Shown piece after piece: positions 26,452 through 32,952 of a DNA stretch of 32,952 nt. A program made the position numbers and the translations under genes. The notes under the pieces were generated by a model. The model was not told the DNA's origin and did no database searches. It saw only the letters and a program-made list of their open reading frames with translations. Source of the stretch: an uncultured Bacteroidales bacterium (lineage in GTDB: Bacteria; Bacteroidota; Bacteroidia; Bacteroidales; Bacteroidaceae); NCBI GenBank assembly GCA_937876995.1, contig CALEFD010000096.1, forward strand, positions 1 to 32,952, in the 5' to 3' direction. Numbering within the stretch: the first letter of the stretch is position 1; each line of letters opens with the position of its first letter.

Positions 26452-29400
26452 TTATTTGAATTCATCCCAACTCTTAATTGGAATATCGTTCACATCGAGA
26501 GTACAGAATGCATTGATAAAGGCATCAGCCAGTCTTGCATTTGTAATAAGAGGTATATTCAAATCTACTGCAGCACGACGAATCTTGTAACCATTTGACA
26601 ATTCGTGTTGTGTAAGATCCTTTGGAATATTAACCACCATATCTATCTCCTTATTGTGCAACATTTCCAATGCTTGCGGATGCTGTCCCTCTTCACTTGG
26701 CCAATAAACACGTGTATTCTGTACACCGTTTTCTGTCAGGTATTTGGATGTACCACCTGTTGCATATAGGGTATATCCCTTTTCGCTCAACAGTTTTGCA
26801 GCATCAAGCATATCTGCCTTCTGTTTTGCAGAACCTGTTGATAGTAAGATATTCTTTGCCGGAATACGATGACCTACTGAAAGCATAGATTCAAGAATTG
26901 CATAACGAGAATCGTCGCCCAAACAGCCTACTTCACCTGTAGAAGCCATATCCACACCCAGTACAGGGTCAGCTTTCTGCAATCTGTTGAATGAGAATTG
27001 TGAAGCCTTAATACCTACATAATCTACATCAAACAGGCTCTTTTCAGGAACTTCCACTGGAATACCCAACATAACCTTTGTAGCAATCTCTATAAGATTA
27101 ATCTTAAGAACCTTACTAACAAATGGGAAACTTCTGGAAGCACGTAGGTTACATTCAATAACTTTAATATCATTCTCTTTTGCAAGATACTGGATATTGA
27201 ACGGACCGCTAATCTGAAGTTCTTTTGCAATCTGACGGCTGATACGTTTAATACGTTTCACAGTCTCAACATAAAGTTTCTGAGGTGGGAACTGTATGGT
27301 AGCATCACCCGAATGAACACCGGCAAATTCTATATGTTCGCTTATTGCGTAGGCAATAATTTCACCATCCTTAGCTACAGCATCCATTTCAACCTCTTTG
27401 GCATGTTCAATAAAACGGCTTACTACAACAGGATGCTGTTTTGAAACATCGGCAGCCAACTGCAAGAAACGCTCCAATTCATCCTGATTGCTACATACAT
27501 TCATTGCAGCACCTGAAAGGACGTATGAAGGACGCACCAATACAGGGAAACCTACTCTATCGATAAACTGTTTAATGTCATCCATTGATGTCAATTCGCT
27601 CCATTCCGGCTGATCAACCCCTATTCTGTCAAGCATAGCAGAGAATTTCTCTCTATCTTCCGCATTGTCTATACACTTTGCAGATGTACCAAGAATAGGA
27701 ACATTCATACCATCAAGACGCATTGCAAGGTTATTTGGAATCTGACCACCCGTTGATACTATTACACCATACGGATTTTCCAACTCTATAACGTCCATTA
27801 CACGTTCAAATGACAATTCATCAAAGAAGAGACGGTCACAAACGTCGTAGTCAGTAGAAACTGTTTCAGGATTACAGTTAATCATAATATTTCTATAACC
27901 CTCTTTACGTACTGTATTCAAAGCTTGAACACCACACCAGTCAAACTCTACTGATGAACCAATTCTGTATGCACCGGAACCAAGTACTATAATGGATTTC
28001 TTATCGTCCATAAATGGAATATCGTGAGCACAACCATTATATGTCATATACAGATAATTGGCCTGTGCCGCATATTCGCCACCTAATGTATCAATCTGCT
28101 TAACGTATGGAAGAACGCCTAACTGTTTACGCAGGTTACGAATTTCCAAAATACCCTGTTCAGAACCTACTTTCTTCTCAATACCTAAAGCACGAGAAAT
28201 CTGAAAATCGGAGAAACCGGCACGTTTCGCCTTTTTAAGCAGATCCTTGCTAAGATTTTCAATACCGTTTACAGCGTGCAGTTCAGCTGATATATCTGTA
28301 ATTTTCTTCAAACGATTCAAGAACCACTTATCTATTTTAGTAAGTTCATAAATCTTATCTATTGAATAGCCGCTTTCAAGAGCCTGACTGATAGCAAACA
28401 GACGTTTATCTGTAGGTTCTTTCAGAGCCTGATCCAAATTCTTGAAAGTAAGAGTTTTATTCTCTACAAAACCGTGCATTCCCTGGTTAATCATACGGAT
28501 ACCCTTCTGAATAACCTCTTCGAATGAACGACCTATAGACATAACTTCGCCCACAGATTTCATACTTGAACCAAGTTCTTTATCTACACCATGGAATTTT
28601 GAAAGGTCCCAACGTGGAATCTTACAAACCACATAGTCAACAGATGGTTCAAAGAAATCGGTTGTAGTCTTTGTTATTGAGTTCTTCAATTCATACAGAC
28701 TATAGCCCAAGCCCAACTTACAAGCCACAAATGCCAATGGATAACCTGTAGCCTTTGAAGCAAGAGCAGACGAACGGCTAAGACGAGCATTAACTTCAAT
28801 TACACGATACTCTTCAGACTGTGGATCGAAAGCAAACTGAATGTTACATTCACCTACTATACCCACGTGACGAGCCACACGTATACCTATTTCACACAGT
28901 TTCTGAACTTCATGTGCGGTTAATGTCTGTGTAGGAGCAACTACAATACTTTCACCGGTATGTATTCCCAGTGGATCGAAGTTCTCCATGCTACATACTA
29001 TAATGCAGTTATCATTTTTATCACGAACAATTTCAAATTCAATCTCTTTCCAGCCTTTCAAGCTCTTTTCTACAAGAATCTGAGGTGAGAATGAGAACGA
29101 TTTTTCAGCCAGTTTGTTAAGTTCCTCTTCATTATCGCAGAAACCTGAACCCAGACCTCCAAGTGCGTATGCTGAACGGATAATTACCGGATAACCCAGT
29201 TCTTTTGCTGCTGCACGCGCATCTTCCATACTCTCAACAGCATGCGACTTAATAGTTTCAACTCCTATTTCATCCAGACGTTCTATAAAGAGTTCACGGT
29301 CTTCGGTATCCATTATGGCCTGTACCTGTGTTCCCAACACCTGAACATTATACTTTTCAAATACACCTGCCTGATATAAAGACACACCACAGTTTAATGC

Positions 29401-29682
29401 GGTCTGTCCACCAAATGCCAAAAGTATTGCATCAGGACGTTCTTTTGCTATAACTTTCTCTACAAAGAAAGGAGTTACAGGAAGAAAATAAACCTTATCG
29501 GCAACACCTTCACTGGTCTGAACTGTTGCAATATTTGGATTTATAAGAACAGTCTCAATATTCTCCTCCTTCAAAGCCTTTAACGCTTGAGAACCTGAAT
29601 AGTCAAATTCACCTGCTTCACCTATCTTCAGGGCACCAGAACCCAGCAGAAGCACCTTGTTTATCTTTTTATTATCAGTCAT
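26452..29682 (-). CDS. carB: Carbamoyl-phosphate synthase large subunit
   Basis: This 1076-residue enzyme makes carbamoyl phosphate from ammonia, bicarbonate and two ATP for pyrimidine and arginine synthesis. Two homologous ATP-grasp halves begin at GSGALKIGEAGEFDYSGSQ (14-32) and at GSGAYRIGSSVEFDWCGVQ (about 566-584). A methylglyoxal-synthase-like allosteric domain occupies about residues 940-1076. The N-terminal blocks (LINPNIATVQTS, FGGQTALNCGV) resemble eukaryotic CPS II/III more than E. coli CarB as I recall these sequences. Start is the ATG at 29682; a TTG two codons earlier is in frame but less likely. It follows carA by nine bases. Confidence 0.95.
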   Translation of the reverse strand: MTDNKKINKVLLLGSGALKIGEAGEFDYSGSQALKALKEENIETVLINPNIATVQTSEGVADKVYFLPVTPFFVEKVIAKERPDAILLAFGGQTALNCGVSLYQAGVFEKYNVQVLGTQVQAIMDTEDRELFIERLDEIGVETIKSHAVESMEDARAAAKELGYPVIIRSAYALGGLGSGFCDNEEELNKLAEKSFSFSPQILVEKSLKGWKEIEFEIVRDKNDNCIIVCSMENFDPLGIHTGESIVVAPTQTLTAHEVQKLCEIGIRVARHVGIVGECNIQFAFDPQSEEYRVIEVNARLSRSSALASKATGYPLAFVACKLGLGYSLYELKNSITKTTTDFFEPSVDYVVCKIPRWDLSKFHGVDKELGSSMKSVGEVMSIGRSFEEVIQKGIRMINQGMHGFVENKTLTFKNLDQALKEPTDKRLFAISQALESGYSIDKIYELTKIDKWFLNRLKKITDISAELHAVNGIENLSKDLLKKAKRAGFSDFQISRALGIEKKVGSEQGILEIRNLRKQLGVLPYVKQIDTLGGEYAAQANYLYMTYNGCAHDIPFMDDKKSIIVLGSGAYRIGSSVEFDWCGVQALNTVRKEGYRNIMINCNPETVSTDYDVCDRLFFDELSFERVMDVIELENPYGVIVSTGGQIPNNLAMRLDGMNVPILGTSAKCIDNAEDREKFSAMLDRIGVDQPEWSELTSMDDIKQFIDRVGFPVLVRPSYVLSGAAMNVCSNQDELERFLQLAADVSKQHPVVVSRFIEHAKEVEMDAVAKDGEIIAYAISEHIEFAGVHSGDATIQFPPQKLYVETVKRIKRISRQIAKELQISGPFNIQYLAKENDIKVIECNLRASRSFPFVSKVLKINLIEIATKVMLGIPVEVPEKSLFDVDYVGIKASQFSFNRLQKADPVLGVDMASTGEVGCLGDDSRYAILESMLSVGHRIPAKNILLSTGSAKQKADMLDAAKLLSEKGYTLYATGGTSKYLTENGVQNTRVYWPSEEGQHPQALEMLHNKEIDMVVNIPKDLTQHELSNGYKIRRAAVDLNIPLITNARLADAFINAFCTLDVNDIPIKSWDEFK

Positions 29683-29691
29683 AGTCAAAAA

Positions 29692-30756
29692 TTACAGTTT
29701 AGAGATAAAATCATCATAGATAAAGCTCACATCTGTATCTATCACGTCCGATTCAGAATGGAACATTGTTCCTACCCATGGTTTAAGAGTATGATAAATA
29801 CCCTCAATAGAACCGTCATGCAGATTCTTCATATAGACCTTCCAATGGCCTACAATAGATTCTTCCCTTATTGCATAGTTATGATTCTGGGTTGTTATAT
29901 AGCAACGATCAGTTCCTGCCAACTGTACAGGCTGATTATGTGTATGATGACCGAACTTCAGTTTATATGTATCCATACCTGCAGCAAGTCCTAACAATAA
30001 GCATCCCATATCTATACCAAGCACAGGTTTGTCCGCTTTTTCGGCCATAGCTTTCTGTATAATTGCTATTGTTTCACCGCAGTAGCTTGGATTACCAGGT
30101 CCATTACTTATAAACAGGCCATCATAATCCATAGATGTAAAATCGTAATTCCAAGGAACACGAACTACTGTTATATCTTGTTGCAACAGACAACGTAGTA
30201 CACTGGCGCGTATTCCGCAATCCAACACAACTACTGTTTTATCTTTTCCGGGCTGATAAGTAATAGGTTCTGTACAAGAAACTTTACTTATAAGATTAGT
30301 GTATGAATATTCAGCAGGTTTTGGCATATTTTCAAAGACCACTCTGGCAGCCATGCAGCCATGCAGTCTGATATGTTTTGCCAATTCGCGAGTATCAACA
30401 CCACTAATTCCTACCACCTTTTCACGAATCATCCACTCTTCTAATGACTCTTTGGCATTCCAATGGCTATAGTATTCACTATAGTCACTAACTATAAGAG
30501 CATTGACATGAATATGGTCACTCTCAGCATTTGTAACCAAGCCATATTCATCTTTCTCCATAGGTTGAACACCATAATTACCAATCACAGGGTAAGTCAT
30601 TACCAGTAACTGTCCGTCTGACGAAGGGTCGGTCATAAGTTCCGGATATCCGGTCATACTTGTATTGAACACCAATTCGCCACTTGTAGGCTGCTGATAA
30701 CCAAAAGCTTCACCTTCAAAGCAGGTGCCGTCGGCTAAAATAAGTGATACTTTCAT
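29692..30756 (-). CDS. carA: Carbamoyl-phosphate synthase small subunit, catalytic Cys replaced
   Basis: This 354-residue protein has the CarA N-terminal domain (1-160, with FGYQQPTSGELVFNTSMTGY) and a class I glutamine amidotransferase domain (about 173-354, FISNGPGNPS, SHWNAKESL). The nucleophile elbow, normally GICxGxQ, reads GIDMGCL: Asp249 occupies the Cys position (GAT, complement of 30010-30012) and Cys252 lies three residues later. His333 and Glu335 of the triad are retained (FHSE). If this is right, glutamine hydrolysis should be lost and the synthase would depend on free ammonia or another amidotransferase. It shares one base with the PurF-like stop (TAATG) and precedes carB. Confidence 0.92.
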   Translation of the reverse strand: MKVSLILADGTCFEGEAFGYQQPTSGELVFNTSMTGYPELMTDPSSDGQLLVMTYPVIGNYGVQPMEKDEYGLVTNAESDHIHVNALIVSDYSEYYSHWNAKESLEEWMIREKVVGISGVDTRELAKHIRLHGCMAARVVFENMPKPAEYSYTNLISKVSCTEPITYQPGKDKTVVVLDCGIRASVLRCLLQQDITVVRVPWNYDFTSMDYDGLFISNGPGNPSYCGETIAIIQKAMAEKADKPVLGIDMGCLLLGLAAGMDTYKLKFGHHTHNQPVQLAGTDRCYITTQNHNYAIREESIVGHWKVYMKNLHDGSIEGIYHTLKPWVGTMFHSESDVIDTDVSFIYDDFISKL

Positions 30757-32636
30757 TATTTATTGTATTGTTCGTAATAATCTATAAATGCTTTATTCAC
30801 AAGTAGAGTTCCACCAGGTGTAGGGAAATCACCACTGAAATACCAATCACCGGGATGGTTTGGACAAGCCTTATGTAAACCATCAAGTGTCTGATATACA
30901 ATCTTAACTTCTGCCTTTACATTTGGAGGAGTAAGCAGTTCCACTATCTTATCAGAAATCTCCTCTTCTGTAAATGGTGCATATATCTCTTTAACACAAT
31001 TCACGCGTTCTGCAGGTGCTTTGGTAAGTTGTTCTCTACACTTGCAGTAAACATCTGTAACAAGGTGCCACATTCCACGCTCTTCAAGCAATGCCAATGC
31101 TGCTTTAAAGGCTATGAAATGATCCATACTAGACATATCAATACCGTAATAGTCAGGGTATCTAACCTGTGGTGAAGAAGATACTATCACTATACGTTTT
31201 GGCGATAACCTGTCAAGTATGTAAATAATACTTTCACGCAGTGTTGTACCACGTACTATACTGTCATCTATGATTACCAGATTATCTACATTCTTTTCCA
31301 GACTGCCGTATGTAATATCATAAACGTGAGCGGCAAGTTCGTTACGGCTATTGCCAGCTGTAATGAATGTACGCAGTTTGATATCTTTCCATGCCACCTT
31401 TTCATTACGTACACGCTTAGAGAGAATACGCTCTATATCTTCCGATTTTGGATGATCACCCAAAGCCTTAATATCTTCAATCTTTTTCTTGTTCAGATAC
31501 TGTTCAAAACCTTCTACCAAACCGAAAGAGGCCACTTCTGCAGTATTTGGAATGAATGAGAATACAGCATGGTCAACATCGTTATCTATTGCTTTCAAAA
31601 CCGGTTCAACAAGCTGACGTCCCAACTCCTTTCTTTCCAGATAGATATCGGTATCGTTTCCGCGGCTAAAATAAACACGTTCAAAAGAACAAGAGAGCAT
31701 GGCTTTTTGTGGAATAATCTGTTCCAAGCGCATTTCACCCTTTTTATTGATAAGGATAGCCTGACCTGGTTGCAGTTCGTGAACCTTATCTGCTTCAATA
31801 TTCAACGATGTCTGAATAGCAGGACGTTCCGATGCTACAACTATAATCTCATCGTCTTTATACCAAAATGCTGTTCTTATGCCCCATGGGTCACGTATAG
31901 CAAAAGATTCGCCACTACCGGTAATACCACCTATTACATAACCGCCATCCCAAACAGGACTTGATGTAGCAAGCACATTTGCCATATCTACATTCTCGTC
32001 TATGAAGTTTGTAATATCAACACCCTGCAATCCCTTTTCTTCAGCAATCTTAAACACTCTTTCCACCTCTCTGTCCAGACGATGTCCAACCTGTTCCAAC
32101 ATAAAATAGCTGCTGGTATAACTTCTTGGATGCTGTCCTTTAGAGATTATCTCCTGAAAGACTTCGTGTTCATTTGTTATAGTAAAGTTACCGCATAGTG
32201 CTAAATTCTTGGCGCGCCAGTTATTTCTTCTCAAGAAGGGATGAACATCCGATATTGAGTTGCGTCCACCCGATGAGTAGCGTAGATGACCCAGATAGAG
32301 ATCTCCTATAAACGGATAGTTTCTCATTATATATTTATCGCTGGCCAACTGTTCAGGAGTAGCTTTAGCCAACTGCGACTGAATTCCATCAAAAATTTCA
32401 CTGATGGCTCCCGCTCCCAATGCTCTTTCGCGATACATATAATCCTCACCCGGATTTGCAACAAGTTTAACAGCTGCTATACCGGCACCCTCCTGACCAC
32501 GATTCTTCTGTTTCTCCATCATCAGATAGAGACGACTCAAACCATACTGAATGGAGTTATACTTCTTTCTATAATGGCTCATTGGCTTAAGAAGCCTTAC
32601 CATTACCATTCCGCAATTATGCCTCAACGGTTCCAT
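30756..32636 (-). CDS. PurF-like amidophosphoribosyltransferase family protein, divergent
   Basis: This 626-residue protein has an N-terminal Ntn-type glutaminase with a seven-residue propeptide before Cys8 (MEPLRHN|CGM), NRGQEGAG (45-52), Arg119 in GHLRY and CGN (148-150). Its C-terminal phosphoribosyltransferase half has the PRPP loop VIIDDSIVRGTT (454-465). Canonical PurF makes phosphoribosylamine but is about 470-505 residues long. Here extra segments are present, the Asn of the conserved NGN oxyanion motif is Cys148, and the usual SSD reads SSY (Tyr177). It heads the operon with carA and carB, so it could supply ammonia or link PRPP to carbamoyl phosphate; this is inference. A canonical role in purine synthesis remains possible. 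Confidence 0.85.
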   Translation of the reverse strand: MEPLRHNCGMVMVRLLKPMSHYRKKYNSIQYGLSRLYLMMEKQKNRGQEGAGIAAVKLVANPGEDYMYRERALGAGAISEIFDGIQSQLAKATPEQLASDKYIMRNYPFIGDLYLGHLRYSSGGRNSISDVHPFLRRNNWRAKNLALCGNFTITNEHEVFQEIISKGQHPRSYTSSYFMLEQVGHRLDREVERVFKIAEEKGLQGVDITNFIDENVDMANVLATSSPVWDGGYVIGGITGSGESFAIRDPWGIRTAFWYKDDEIIVVASERPAIQTSLNIEADKVHELQPGQAILINKKGEMRLEQIIPQKAMLSCSFERVYFSRGNDTDIYLERKELGRQLVEPVLKAIDNDVDHAVFSFIPNTAEVASFGLVEGFEQYLNKKKIEDIKALGDHPKSEDIERILSKRVRNEKVAWKDIKLRTFITAGNSRNELAAHVYDITYGSLEKNVDNLVIIDDSIVRGTTLRESIIYILDRLSPKRIVIVSSSPQVRYPDYYGIDMSSMDHFIAFKAALALLEERGMWHLVTDVYCKCREQLTKAPAERVNCVKEIYAPFTEEEISDKIVELLTPPNVKAEVKIVYQTLDGLHKACPNHPGDWYFSGDFPTPGGTLLVNKAFIDYYEQYNK

Positions 32637-32674
32637 CTATCTTTTACTTTATATTAGTTACCAATTTTACAAGT

Positions 32675-32708
32675 AAAAAAAAAGAGAATATGCAATACGC
32701 AGACTCTC
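32675..32708 (-). terminator. Leader terminator hairpin upstream of the PurF-like gene
   Basis: On the minus strand GAGAGTCTGC and GCATATTCTC pair with one mismatch and one G-U around loop GTATT, then nine U follow (32683-32675). It lies 39 bases before the ATG of the PurF-like gene and faces the operon. No gene on that strand lies between it and the divergent tRNA-Thr, so it most likely acts as an attenuator of the operon's own transcript. Confidence 0.6.
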
Positions 32709-32710
32709 CT

Positions 32711-32791
32711 TCAAAAAAACAGGGACAATTGTTGCTTACAAACAATATCACTTCTATGTATTGTAAATATGTCCATCTGTTTCTGTTTCAT
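32711..32791 (-). CDS. Possible leader peptide, 26 residues
   Basis: An ORF of 27 codons including TGA begins at the ATG 32791-32789, a few bases after the predicted promoter, and stops at 32713-32711, two bases before the 5' arm of the terminator hairpin. The peptide starts MKQKQMD and ends CKQQLSLFF; Gln occupies codons 3, 5, 20 and 21. A translated ORF ending at a terminator is the classical layout of ribosome-mediated attenuation. Gln content is notable because the operon's enzymes belong to glutamine-using families. Expression is unproven, and an ORF this short can arise by chance. Confidence 0.35.
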   Translation of the reverse strand: MKQKQMDIFTIHRSDIVCKQQLSLFF

Positions 32792-32801
32792 AATTCGTGT
32801 G

Positions 32802-32809
32802 CAAAATTA
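32802..32809 (-). promoter_or_regulatory. Promoter of the purF-like-carA-carB operon
   Basis: TAATTTTG on the minus strand (32809-32802) fits TAnnTTTG and predicts a start near 32797 and a leader of about 160 bases. No good -33 box is seen. An alternative one-mismatch element TAAAATTG lies at 32670-32663, after the terminator, and would give a short leader escaping attenuation. Confidence 0.4.
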
Positions 32810-32874
32810 CTCTTTTTATTTTAATAATATCATCCTACCTAAAAATTGTTTTCAACAATATCACAATTTTTTTC

Positions 32875-32882
32875 TATCTTCG
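32875..32882 (+). promoter_or_regulatory. tRNA-Thr promoter (-7 element)
   Basis: TATCTTCG lies 15 bases before the tRNA 5' end, as expected for a start site near 32888. It is the C-variant of TAnnTTTG. An inverted repeat ATTGTT-TTC-AACAAT (32845-32859) lies just upstream. Confidence 0.5.
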
Positions 32883-32895
32883 CAGTCGATTTTAA

Positions 32896-32952
<57 letters not shown>

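Noticed and set aside
32845..32859. ATTGTT-TTC-AACAAT as a terminator upstream of tRNA-Thr
   Set aside because: Six weak A-T-rich pairs and no adjacent gene to terminate on the plus strand; it may only be a promoter-proximal palindrome.

Overview
The window looks like a chromosomal stretch of a Bacteroidales bacterium (Bacteroides/Prevotella-like). The reasons are AT-rich DNA, promoters of the Bacteroidota type (TAnnTTTG at -7, in one case with TTTG 19 nt upstream), few Shine-Dalgarno sequences, and protein variants of that phylum: a long PurF-like amidotransferase next to carA-carB, an SLBB-repeat export protein, and an oxidoreductase fusion paired with a heparinase-like protein. This placement rests on recognition of families, not on a search. 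No gene-free stretch exceeds 300 bases; the longest, 32637-32897, holds the leader of the purF-like/carA/carB operon and the promoter of a tRNA.

Layout. 1-280: two copies of a 55-base sequence resembling the 3' part of a tRNA gene, each followed by a terminator; the first is cut by the window edge. 281-887: a HigB/HigA-type toxin-antitoxin pair on a near-leaderless promoter. 898-3255 (-): PcrA/UvrD helicase, divergent from a CPA2 cation/proton antiporter (3331-5388, +). 5392-6276 (-): secreted CE1-like esterase.

6343-23644 (-): a surface-polysaccharide locus of 13 genes, almost all overlapping or separated by fewer than 50 bases. In transcription order it encodes an initiating sugar-phosphate transferase, an SLBB export protein, a chain-length regulator, a Wzy-like polymerase, a Wzx flippase, a GT2 and a GT4 glycosyltransferase, a heparinase II/III-like protein, a two-domain oxidoreductase and an acyltransferase. 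After a strong internal promoter come WecC, WecB and a second GT4. Together these specify a Wzx/Wzy-dependent polysaccharide that probably contains ManNAc/ManNAcA. No Wzc-type kinase or phosphatase is present.

23838-26374 (+): fabD and a cytoplasmic GH13 enzyme, joined by a 4-base overlap. A shared hairpin terminator separates them from the convergent carB-carA-purF-like operon (26452-32636, -). That operon is the most interesting part. CarA has Asp where the catalytic Cys of its glutaminase should be, the PurF-like protein has an altered glutaminase pocket, CarB looks like the eukaryotic carbamoyl-phosphate synthases, and the leader contains a 26-residue Gln-containing ORF followed directly by a terminator hairpin with nine Us. 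The window ends inside a tRNA-Thr(CGU) gene.
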